This document shows positions 15,907-21,974 of a stretch of 21,974 nucleotides of DNA, in pieces. The stretch comes from an uncultured Clostridium sp. (GTDB lineage: Bacteria > Bacillota > Clostridia > Clostridiales > Clostridiaceae). The stretch is taken from NCBI RefSeq assembly GCF_934754915.1, contig NZ_CAKVKB010000052.1, positions 1 to 21,974 of the forward strand, written 5' to 3'. Numbering within the stretch: the first letter of the stretch is position 1; each line of letters starts with the position of its first letter. The notes beneath the pieces were generated by a model. The model saw only the letters and a list, made by a program, of their open reading frames with translations, was not told the DNA's origin and did no database searches. Made by a program: the position numbers and the translations under genes.

Positions 15907-17580
15907 TCATATAAACCATATTAGTATAAGAAGTGCAACATATATAAATGCATATATAATATGAGATGTTTTTATTTTCTTCTCCTCTTCAAGAAAAATC
16001 ATTTCTCCATCATAACATCTTGATTCCATAGCATCATAATAAGCATTTGCTTTCTTTAAGGATACTACAAGAAGATTTGCTGCTGTATTTCCAAAAGAAT
16101 AACATGATGTCTTAAAATCAATGTATCCCAGTCTTGACTGTGCAGAATTTTTCATTTTACACTGAACATCCATTAATATAAATATAAATCTATAAATCAT
16201 ATTCATAAGTTCTATTATTATTTTGGGCACATGAATTTTTCTAATAACTGAAATTATCTCACTTGTATTTGTAGATAAAGTCATCATATACATAGCACTA
16301 ACTGCCCCAAAAGCTTTCATTATAACTTCCAATGTCCTCAATATACTGTCATTTGAAGTATAAATGTAAAACAAATAAAGATTCAGATTATACTGACCCA
16401 CAGGTTTAAACGATACTCCTAAAGCTATTGCAATACTTCCAAGAATCATAAATACTCCTGGTATTTTCAAAAGCGATATATATTCATGAAATTTCAAACC
16501 GCCTAAATATACAGTAATAAATCCCATAGATAACGCTACTGCTATAGATACATATATATTGTCTGCTGCTATACATATAATAAGTGTTATAAATGCAAGA
16601 CATACTTTAAATGCTGGATTTACATTTTTTAATTTTGATTCATAAGCATATAAATCTATTGAATATACTCCATCATGCTTATGAGATATTTTATGTTCAG
16701 GAGATGAAGAATCAAATGTTGTAAAAAATACACCTACAGCCATCACACTTAAAGCAATCCAAAATATTAATGAAGGAATTTCCTTTAATAATATAATTGA
16801 AAGACCTGCTCCTATAAAAGGTGACATAGCATAATATGCACTTGTCTTTGCTGCTCCAAGATACCTCTGTGCATAAATATAAAACATTATACTAAGTCCA
16901 TAAGCTACAAATCCAAGAAGCAAAGCATATATAGTATAAATATTAAATTCTAATTTATTTCCCAATAAAAGTCCTATGATTATTGATCCTGTTCCTGAAC
17001 AATATCCTTTTATCTGAACAATTTCCATTGGATCCTTACTGCTTATCATTCTTGTACAGTTATTTTCAAATCCCCAACATGTACATGCTCCCAGAACAAA
17101 TAAAGAACCTAAAGAAAATGAAAAACTACTCATATCATTAAATGATAGAATCAGACTCGATATTGTTATAAAACATATTCCAATCCATAGTCTTTTGGAA
17201 ATCTTCTCATGAAATATGCACATTGCAATAATTGAAGTGGCTACAATTTCAAAATTATTTAAAAGCGATACACTAGATGCCTCACTCAATTTCAACCCTG
17301 CCATAAGAAGTATGGGGGCTGCTATATTAAAAATTATCATGCCATATATATATGGCATATCCTTTTTATCAAGTGATTTTTCATTTTCACTCTTTCCAAC
17401 TGCTTTTTTTATCCCCGAGACAATGGATAATCCAAGACCCGCACCTATATACAATATCCCAGCCATAATTGTCTCAGGTATTTTCTCTAAAAGAATTTTA
17501 GATATAGGTGAACTCACTGCATATAAAAATGCTGCACTTATTGCAAACAATATAGGAATAATCTTAAACTTTTTTTCCAT
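15907..17580 (-). CDS. EamA (DMT) transporter fused to ECF T component CbiQ
   Basis: A 557-aa membrane protein in one unbroken frame. Residues 1-290 are a two-repeat EamA/DMT transporter (about 10 helices), with the FHEKISKRLWIG turn near 123-134 and LKEIPSLIFWIA at 265-276. A short linker with HKISHKH (296-302) leads at 303 into a complete CbiQ: SIDLYAYESKLKNVNPAFK (307-325), membrane helices, and the two coupling motifs AQSRLGY (480-486) and AMESRCYDG (517-525). The second motif has Cys522 where CbiQ normally has Gly. CbiQ transmits ATP hydrolysis by CbiO to CbiM; DMT proteins are usually exporters of metabolites. No in-frame start codon lies at the junction, so CbiQ should be made only as the fusion. 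It starts 26 nt after the metal sensor gene. Confidence 0.88.
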   Translation of the reverse strand: MEKKFKIIPILFAISAAFLYAVSSPISKILLEKIPETIMAGILYIGAGLGLSIVSGIKKAVGKSENEKSLDKKDMPYIYGMIIFNIAAPILLMAGLKLSEASSVSLLNNFEIVATSIIAMCIFHEKISKRLWIGICFITISSLILSFNDMSSFSFSLGSLFVLGACTCWGFENNCTRMISSKDPMEIVQIKGYCSGTGSIIIGLLLGNKLEFNIYTIYALLLGFVAYGLSIMFYIYAQRYLGAAKTSAYYAMSPFIGAGLSIILLKEIPSLIFWIALSVMAVGVFFTTFDSSSPEHKISHKHDGVYSIDLYAYESKLKNVNPAFKVCLAFITLIICIAADNIYVSIAVALSMGFITVYLGGLKFHEYISLLKIPGVFMILGSIAIALGVSFKPVGQYNLNLYLFYIYTSNDSILRTLEVIMKAFGAVSAMYMMTLSTNTSEIISVIRKIHVPKIIIELMNMIYRFIFILMDVQCKMKNSAQSRLGYIDFKTSCYSFGNTAANLLVVSLKKANAYYDAMESRCYDGEMIFLEEEKKIKTSHIIYAFIYVALLILIWFI

Positions 17581-17606
17581 AATTGCTAATCTCCTACTTT
17601 CTACTC

Positions 17607-17888
17607 TTATTTAATAAATCTGCTTATTGCTTCATTTAAATCATCAAGAACCTTTTTATCATTGTTTTCAACTGCATCGATAACACAATGATCAATATGA
17701 TCCTTTAAAATAATTTTCCCAATATTATTTATTGCACTTCTTACAGCTGCAATCTGAATTAAAACTTCACTGCAGTCTCTGTCTTCTTCAATCATTTTTT
17801 TTATTCCCTGCATATGTCCTATTGCTCTTGACATTCTATTAAGAACCTGTTTCTTTTCTTCATGATGATGTTTGTGATGTTCATTCAT
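17607..17888 (-). CDS. CsoR/RcnR-family metal-sensing repressor, InrS-like ligands
   Basis: A 93-aa four-helix-bundle repressor of the CsoR/RcnR/FrmR family (DUF156). The metal fingerprint can be read by spacing: Cys39 (DCSEVL), His64 and Cys68 (KDHIDHC), with His7 exactly 32 residues before Cys39. This His-Cys-His-Cys set is that of the nickel sensor InrS; the copper sensor CsoR has x-C-H-C and RcnR H-C-H-H. The N terminus is also His-rich (NEHHKHHHEE), as in InrS. Such proteins release a G-tract operator on binding metal. ATG at 17888 with AAAGGAG at 8 nt. It is the first gene of an operon with EamA-CbiQ. Nickel sensing is inference; the extra histidines make the His7 match less decisive. 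Confidence 0.88.
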   Translation of the reverse strand: MNEHHKHHHEEKKQVLNRMSRAIGHMQGIKKMIEEDRDCSEVLIQIAAVRSAINNIGKIILKDHIDHCVIDAVENNDKKVLDDLNEAISRFIK

Positions 17889-17919
17889 TAAATGATCTCC
17901 TTTCTATACTTTTTATATC

Positions 17920-17969
17920 CCCCCCTGGTGGATATAAAAAGTATATATCTACTTGCTATAAATTGTCAA
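17920..17969 (-). promoter_or_regulatory. promoter with G-tract operator for the metal sensor operon
   Basis: TTGACA (17969-17964) and TATACT (17945-17940) are 18 nt apart (TATATA at 16 nt is an alternative). Overlapping the -10 and the start site is an inverted repeat: GTATA and ATATCC/GGATAT arms around a run of seven G (17926-17920 on the minus strand). An AT-rich dyad around a G tract is the operator type of the CsoR/RcnR family, so autorepression of the operon is likely. Confidence 0.75.
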
Positions 17970-18221
17970 TTGAAACCTCATATTTTTCATTATTTACCAT
18001 TTTATGTGATTGATTGTTTTATCAATGTTTAATAACTAATTTTCAATAATTAAAATCTTATTCATATACTACCTATTAAATACTTATAAAACATATTAAA
18101 GCCATTTTATATAAAGATATATCCCCGGCATATGCATATATAATTTAAAATTCCGATTAATAAATCATATTCCAAAGCTATATCAACTAACAGTTTCCTA
18201 TTTACATTAATCTTAAAAAAG
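17970..18221. other. intergenic gap, nothing recognised
   Basis: AT-rich spacer between the metal sensor promoter and the terminator at 18222. No ORF, RNA or repeat was recognised. Confidence 0.5.
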
Positions 18222-18266
18222 AAAATTCCTGCACAAGCATATGAAAATTGCAACTGCAGGAATTTT
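18213..18266 (-). terminator. intrinsic terminator of the 490-aa gene
   Basis: Exact 12-bp arms AAAATTCCTGCA/TGCAGGAATTTT (18266-18255 and 18233-18222) enclose 21 nt and run into CTTTTTT on the minus strand, 10 nt after the stop. Confidence 0.85.
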
Positions 18267-18275
18267 AAAATTATT

Positions 18276-19748
18276 CTATTCTATTGTATAATCTGCATGA
18301 ATTTGACCTTCGATAAGTTCACCAGTCTTGAATTCCTTATTTTTAATCTTTTTGATAACACTTTGAGGAAGTTCAATATATGAAAGAACAAATTCATAAT
18401 TCTTTTTTATATATTCATAATTCTTTACAATAAGTTTATGCTGCTTTAGTTCATCAAGAGCTTTTATTATTCTATCTCTCTTTTTATATATGCTCTTTGT
18501 TGACATTAATATTGCGTCTGTAAATCTTTGAATTGCAATAACATCCCTGAAATCTTCACTTTCTAGAACACTTTTAAGTCTTCTATTTTGAAGCCATATT
18601 GCAATCTGTTGTGCATCATTACTTAAAAGATCAAAAACATCTTTATTAAAGTTAAATGAACTATCCATAATTATAAGAGTTCTCAAAAATCCTCCTAAAA
18701 ATACCTGAGCGAATTTTCTTCCATCCCTTTCACTTATGGAAACTTCAAAAAGTGTTCCTTTTATTTCTCTTCCTTCATAATTTTCAGATTCAAGACGTAT
18801 ACTTCCAATCTTTAAAAGACTGTTTATTACAGCATCAGTATTTTTCTTACTGTCACTTAAACCAAGTTCTAAAACCAGATCTCCTATATATTTATCTACA
18901 CTTTTGTCTGCAACTATATTATAAAAGTGAGTATAATAATGTGATATTATTTTTGTATCAAGGCTGTTAAGCTGTTTTATAGCCTTTAAAAGGGCTATCT
19001 GAGTGATTATATCAAGAGAATCCTTTCCTTCTTCAATTCTCAAATATACCTGTTTCTCAAGTTTCATAAGAAGTTTCTGTTGATTTTCTTTATCTACTAT
19101 AAGCCTGTCAATTGTACCTTCAAGTGATAAATTTTCATCTAAGAATTCTTTTTCTTCATCTTTTAAATAATCTTTTTTATTTGTAGTATCAATAGATAAA
19201 TTACTTAATACACTTGGAATTGTAATTACACTTTTTGCATTATTAGTGAGAAAATCATAATATAATTTTAAAATATCACTTCTGAATGCAAGAGCTACTG
19301 ATCTTTTCTGAAAAGTTCCTAAATATTTATAGCTTGATAAAAGTGCATCTTGATTATCTCTCCATGTATATAGTTCATTAAAGAGTTTCTGCTTATATTC
19401 ATCTATATTATTGACACCATAAATCATAACAAATTTTTCTGGTTCATATACCCCTTCTTTAACACGTTTATAAAAGTGTTCTGCATACTCAAGATCCTCA
19501 AGAAGGCTGTTATCACTACCTTTTATATATTTGTTAATCCATCGTGTTTTTGTTCGTTTTATCGAATTAGTAAGATTTTTATATATTACTTCTCTCTTAC
19601 CAGTGTCCTTTAAATTTGCAAGATCATTATCCAAAGTATCATAAAAATCTATAAATTTATCTTTTTTAACAAGCATTTCATAAGTATTTTTAAAAAGTTT
19701 TATCATATCTTCTTTAAATAATGTATCATCTTTATCCATGATTCTCAA
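18276..19748 (-). CDS. unidentified 490-aa protein, possible replication initiator
   Basis: I do not recognise the family. The 490-aa protein is soluble, with no membrane segment or signal peptide, Lys- and Leu-rich and mostly helical. Two stretches read like winged-helix modules. One is at about 285-340 (DLVLELGLSDS, then AVINSLLKIGSIRLES and strands to TLFEVSI). The other is at about 405-460 (RFTDAILMSTKSIYKKRD, then IIKALDELKQHKLIV and YEFVLSYI). Two winged helices in tandem are the layout of iteron-binding plasmid initiators (RepE, pi, TrfA). It is transcribed away from the iterons that begin about 440 nt upstream, which supports a replication role. The start is TTG at 19748, set by GAGGTGA; the ATG 9 nt later is too far from that site. 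Alternatives: a partner of the second Rep-like protein or a phage-type replication protein. Confidence 0.55.
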   Translation of the reverse strand: MRIMDKDDTLFKEDMIKLFKNTYEMLVKKDKFIDFYDTLDNDLANLKDTGKREVIYKNLTNSIKRTKTRWINKYIKGSDNSLLEDLEYAEHFYKRVKEGVYEPEKFVMIYGVNNIDEYKQKLFNELYTWRDNQDALLSSYKYLGTFQKRSVALAFRSDILKLYYDFLTNNAKSVITIPSVLSNLSIDTTNKKDYLKDEEKEFLDENLSLEGTIDRLIVDKENQQKLLMKLEKQVYLRIEEGKDSLDIITQIALLKAIKQLNSLDTKIISHYYTHFYNIVADKSVDKYIGDLVLELGLSDSKKNTDAVINSLLKIGSIRLESENYEGREIKGTLFEVSISERDGRKFAQVFLGGFLRTLIIMDSSFNFNKDVFDLLSNDAQQIAIWLQNRRLKSVLESEDFRDVIAIQRFTDAILMSTKSIYKKRDRIIKALDELKQHKLIVKNYEYIKKNYEFVLSYIELPQSVIKKIKNKEFKTGELIEGQIHADYTIE

Positions 19749-20187
19749 TTACTCACCTCACTCTGCAATAATTATATAATAAGTTATATTGTTTAATTTG
19801 TATACATTCTAATTAAAAATTCCTAATTATAATTACATATCATATCGTTTTTTAATAATTTTATTCATATACATTTACTATTAAATATGCAATTAACAAT
19901 TAATAATGAAATCTTTACACCATTTCTTTAATATTATGTTGTTTATATAGGTAGAATCTATATATTTCAATTATATTTTCATTTTTACACTTAAAATTTT
20001 ATATTTTACTATATATAAGATAAACTTTAATCTTGTAACTTGTAATATATTTAAAAATCACTATATTAAACTTACTCATATATTTATATTAACTTATATA
20101 TAAGCCTTCTTTCAATATTTCTATTTTTTAATATACTCGATAATCTCCTTATAATTTATATAAATTCCTTTTTCTGTTTGCTTTTCG
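19749..20187. other. AT-rich gap between the 490-aa gene and the iterons
   Basis: Over 80 percent A+T by eye. It holds repeat copy B (19889-19940) and no gene. It must contain the promoter of the 490-aa gene and could be the melting region of the origin. No DnaA box matching TTATNCACA was seen. Confidence 0.45.
19889..19940 (+). repeat. dispersed AT-rich repeat, copy B
   Basis: GCAATTAACAATTAATAATG followed by AAATCTTTACACC and ATTTCTTTAATATTATG. It shares its tail with copies at 7544, 14727 and 8440 (reversed). Confidence 0.5.
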
Positions 20188-20199
20188 TAACCAGTATTA

Positions 20200-20215
20200 C
20201 CGTTCGCAAGGGTAA
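20200..20215 (+). repeat. iteron 1
   Basis: Exact core, preceded by TAACCAGTATTA and TTTTCG. Confidence 0.85.
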
Positions 20216-20229
20216 AATTACTTAAATCA

Positions 20230-20245
20230 CCGTTCGCAAGGGTAA
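20230..20245 (+). repeat. iteron 2
   Basis: Exact core, preceded by TTACTTAAATCA; 30 bp after iteron 1, the closest pair. Confidence 0.85.
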
Positions 20246-20439
20246 TTTTTTTATTGTTTCTTATAAATTTTCACATTTAAAATAGAAAATTTGACTTTCT
20301 CTTCTTAAAAATCATAAATAATATTAAATTTTATGGCAAATATATAGACTTTTATCTAAAAAAACAAAAAAATTAAAAAAATTTTCACTTTTTTAAGTTC
20401 ATAATATGAACTTAAAAAATAGTTCGTGACCAAATCCCA

Positions 20440-20455
20440 CCGTTCGCGAGGGTAA
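20440..20455 (+). repeat. iteron 3, variant
   Basis: Core with one change (GCGAGGG for GCAAGGG); one extra base in its upstream part, after TTCGTGACCAAAT. A 210-bp AT-rich stretch separates it from iteron 2. Confidence 0.85.
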
Positions 20456-20520
20456 AATTTTAAAAAAACTTCATTTTTCCTTCTATTTTCATAAAAATTC
20501 TTCTTTCGTGACTTAGATTA

Positions 20521-20536
20521 CCGTTCGCAAGGGTAA
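20521..20536 (+). repeat. iteron 4
   Basis: Exact core, preceded by TTTCGTGACTTAGATTA. Confidence 0.85.
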
Positions 20537-20633
20537 AAAATTTATGAATTTTAAAAATTTCAGAATCCATAAATTGTAAACATCTTCTCAAATCCAGTCT
20601 GTGAGTCACTTTCAAAGTAAATTACCAAAATCG

Positions 20634-20649
20634 CCGTTCGCAAGGGTAA
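20634..20649 (+). repeat. iteron 5
   Basis: Exact core, preceded by TTACCAAAATCG and followed by AAA. Confidence 0.85.
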
Positions 20650-20694
20650 AATGCCTATAAACGTGATAAGTTCGTCAGCAAGTTACCAAAATCA

Positions 20695-20710
20695 CCGTTC
20701 GCAAGGGTAA
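20695..20710 (+). repeat. iteron 6
   Basis: Exact core, preceded by TTACCAAAATCA; with iteron 5 it shares about 30 bp with a single difference. About 180 bp before the start of the plus-strand gene. Confidence 0.85.
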
Positions 20711-20891
20711 AAAACAGCCTTTTGCAATAATCATTAATTTCGTATAAACTATATCATATAATTGTATGAATGTAGATATTAAGCCGATTTGGAGTACATT
20801 GCAAATATATTAGTTTTATATTTTTCAATAGCCAAACTCCATTACAATCTTAATTACATAATAAAATTTTAAACAAAGGAGGTGAATTTGA

Positions 20892-21974
20892 ATGGCTACA
20901 AAATTAAGCAATGAACATATTACTAGAATATCACGAGAATGTAATGAATATAAAATATTTGATGTTTACATAATATTAGCTCATATTTCATCAGAAGTTA
21001 AAAGTGGAAAATACTTAATTCAAAGCTACAGCAGTAAGAGATCTGATCTTATTAATTTAGTTCATAGATACTGCCCTGCTGCTGCATATAAAACAATTTC
21101 AAACTGTATTGATAAACTTGAAAGCATGAATATTTTAATTTATGATAATTCCTTATGCGCTTGGTCTCTTAATAATATGGAAAATATGACAAAATCAAAA
21201 GCTGAAGCAGAAACAGATGAGGAAAGAGAAACTTTTACTGGTTATACAAACATAAGAAAATTCTTTCTTACAGATGAATTCTTTAAAATGAAAGCAAGAG
21301 AAAAGAGAATAATAATATATATATGTCAGCTTTTAGATTCAAAAGCAAGTAAAAATTATAATAGTATTTCAATAAATCTATTAAAATTTAATAATAGCTG
21401 GCTAAAAATCCTTAAAACAAAGTGTAAATATTATGCAAAAAGAACCATAGAAACTATGCTTTCTAAATATAAAGAAATCTTTAATGATTTTTCATCAGAA
21501 GTTCGTGAAAAAGATATTGCACCAAAAACAGTTACAAACTTTAAATTTTCATTTACGTGTAATACATTAAATAACAAAAACAGTGAAGATGATATGCTTG
21601 AACTTATAAAAATGAAAAATCCAAAAGAATATGCTTTAGTCAAAGATAGAATTGATTTTGCAGGAATAACTTTAAGTAAACAAAAAGTCATGCATCTTGT
21701 AAGAGCAATATCTACAATTAAAGAATGGTTTCTTAAAGAAAGAGTTGTTCAGCTTATCGTGAATAAATATATAGCTATTCAAATTCATCATAGTCGTGAA
21801 AATATAAAATCACTTCCTGCTTATGCAGCAGCTGTTGTTAAAGCAGTCGTAAATGAATATAATCAGTTTAAAAACAACTGTACTAATAATTATTCATTTA
21901 ATATAATGAATAATTATTATGATACTTATATAGAACATGATAAAAAGAATACTTCTGTTACCGAAGATATACAG
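20892..21974 (+). CDS. putative replication initiator (partial, runs off the right edge)
   Basis: An open frame of 361 codons continues to the window edge without a stop. The ATG at 20892 follows AAAGGAGGTGA, the strongest ribosome binding site in the window. The N-terminal part reads as a winged helix (about 45-95: a helix with AAAYKTISNCIDKLESMN, then strands ILIYDN and AWSLNN). A second such module is likely at 118-200 (IRKFFLTDEFFKMK, EKRIIIYICQLLDS, YYAKRTIETMLSKY). This tandem layout, with an iteron array directly upstream, suits a Rep protein that binds the repeats. I cannot assign it to a named Rep family, and an accessory or regulatory role is possible. Transcription runs away from the iterons, divergent from the 490-aa gene. 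Confidence 0.6.
   Translation, partial: MATKLSNEHITRISRECNEYKIFDVYIILAHISSEVKSGKYLIQSYSSKRSDLINLVHRYCPAAAYKTISNCIDKLESMNILIYDNSLCAWSLNNMENMTKSKAEAETDEERETFTGYTNIRKFFLTDEFFKMKAREKRIIIYICQLLDSKASKNYNSISINLLKFNNSWLKILKTKCKYYAKRTIETMLSKYKEIFNDFSSEVREKDIAPKTVTNFKFSFTCNTLNNKNSEDDMLELIKMKNPKEYALVKDRIDFAGITLSKQKVMHLVRAISTIKEWFLKERVVQLIVNKYIAIQIHHSRENIKSLPAYAAAVVKAVVNEYNQFKNNCTNNYSFNIMNNYYDTYIEHDKKNTSVTEDIQ

Larger units (their letters stand above)
20188..20710. other. iteron array, putative replication origin
   Basis: Six direct repeats of CCGTTCGCAAGGGTAA (one with GCGAG) lie in the same orientation over 511 bp, start-to-start spacings 30, 210, 81, 113 and 61. Similarity extends about 12 bp upstream, roughly TKACYWARATYR, so the unit is near 28 bp; three copies also have TTCGT before that. 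Within the core ACC and GGT are inverted, giving weak dyad symmetry. The array is the only GC-containing island in about 1.1 kb of AT-rich DNA and lies between two divergent genes for winged-helix-like proteins. That is the layout of an iteron plasmid origin. Function is inferred. Confidence 0.7.

Noticed and set aside
17216..17614. 132-aa plus-strand ORF opposite EamA
   Set aside because: Antisense shadow of the EamA half; its start and end are not tied to any signal.
20200..20710. CRISPR array
   Set aside because: Repeats are only 16 bp (about 28 bp extended and degenerate), spacings vary from 30 to 210 bp, and no cas genes are present. An iteron array fits better.
19749..20891. DnaA boxes in the origin-like region
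   Set aside because: No match to TTATNCACA on either strand was found by eye; only looser AT-rich words occur.
21431..21691. 86-aa minus-strand ORF
   Set aside because: It is antisense to the long plus-strand frame at 20892-21974, which has a very strong ribosome binding site and uniform protein-like reading.

Overview
The window is very AT-rich, uses ATG, GTG and TTG starts with strong AGGAGG-type ribosome binding sites, and its proteins read as low-GC Firmicutes. I place it in Clostridium sensu stricto or a close relative; the species is not decidable from the sequence. All confident genes except two are on the minus strand.

Left part (1-9290): a broken aspartate/glutamate racemase fragment; an SPFH/band-7 protein followed by an atypical NAD-kinase-fold protein, behind a good promoter overlapped by two dyads; a class I glutamine amidotransferase-like hydrolase; a CinA C-terminal (PncC-type) amidase; a MATE efflux pump; an ALDH3-like aldehyde dehydrogenase; a plus-strand PAP2 phosphatase; and an orphan PTS IIB-like protein. 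Most minus-strand genes end in clear intrinsic terminators.

Middle part (9217-17970): a metal, cobalamin and methionine region. In minus-strand order it holds a CsoR/RcnR-family metal sensor with an InrS-like H-C-H-C ligand set and a G-tract operator over its promoter; one protein fusing an EamA (DMT) transporter to the ECF T component CbiQ; the ATPase CbiO; a cobalamin riboswitch with its own candidate promoter; a leader of about 650 nt carrying a 34-codon ORF and a terminator-like hairpin; cbiM-cbiN; a LysR regulator; and cobalamin-independent methionine synthase metE. CbiM, CbiN, CbiQ and CbiO should together form a cobalt/nickel ECF importer. Lowered B12 would raise cobalt uptake through the riboswitch, while MetE supplies methionine without B12.

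Right part (18276-21974): an origin-like region. Six copies of a 16-bp direct repeat (core CCGTTCGCAAGGGTAA) lie between two divergent genes. One encodes a 490-aa protein, the other a protein that runs off the right edge. Both look like proteins with two winged-helix modules, the layout of iteron-binding plasmid initiators. I infer that the window comes from a plasmid, megaplasmid or chromid and that this is its replication origin; neither initiator is matched to a named family. A degenerate AT-rich repeat family is scattered in four intergenic gaps.
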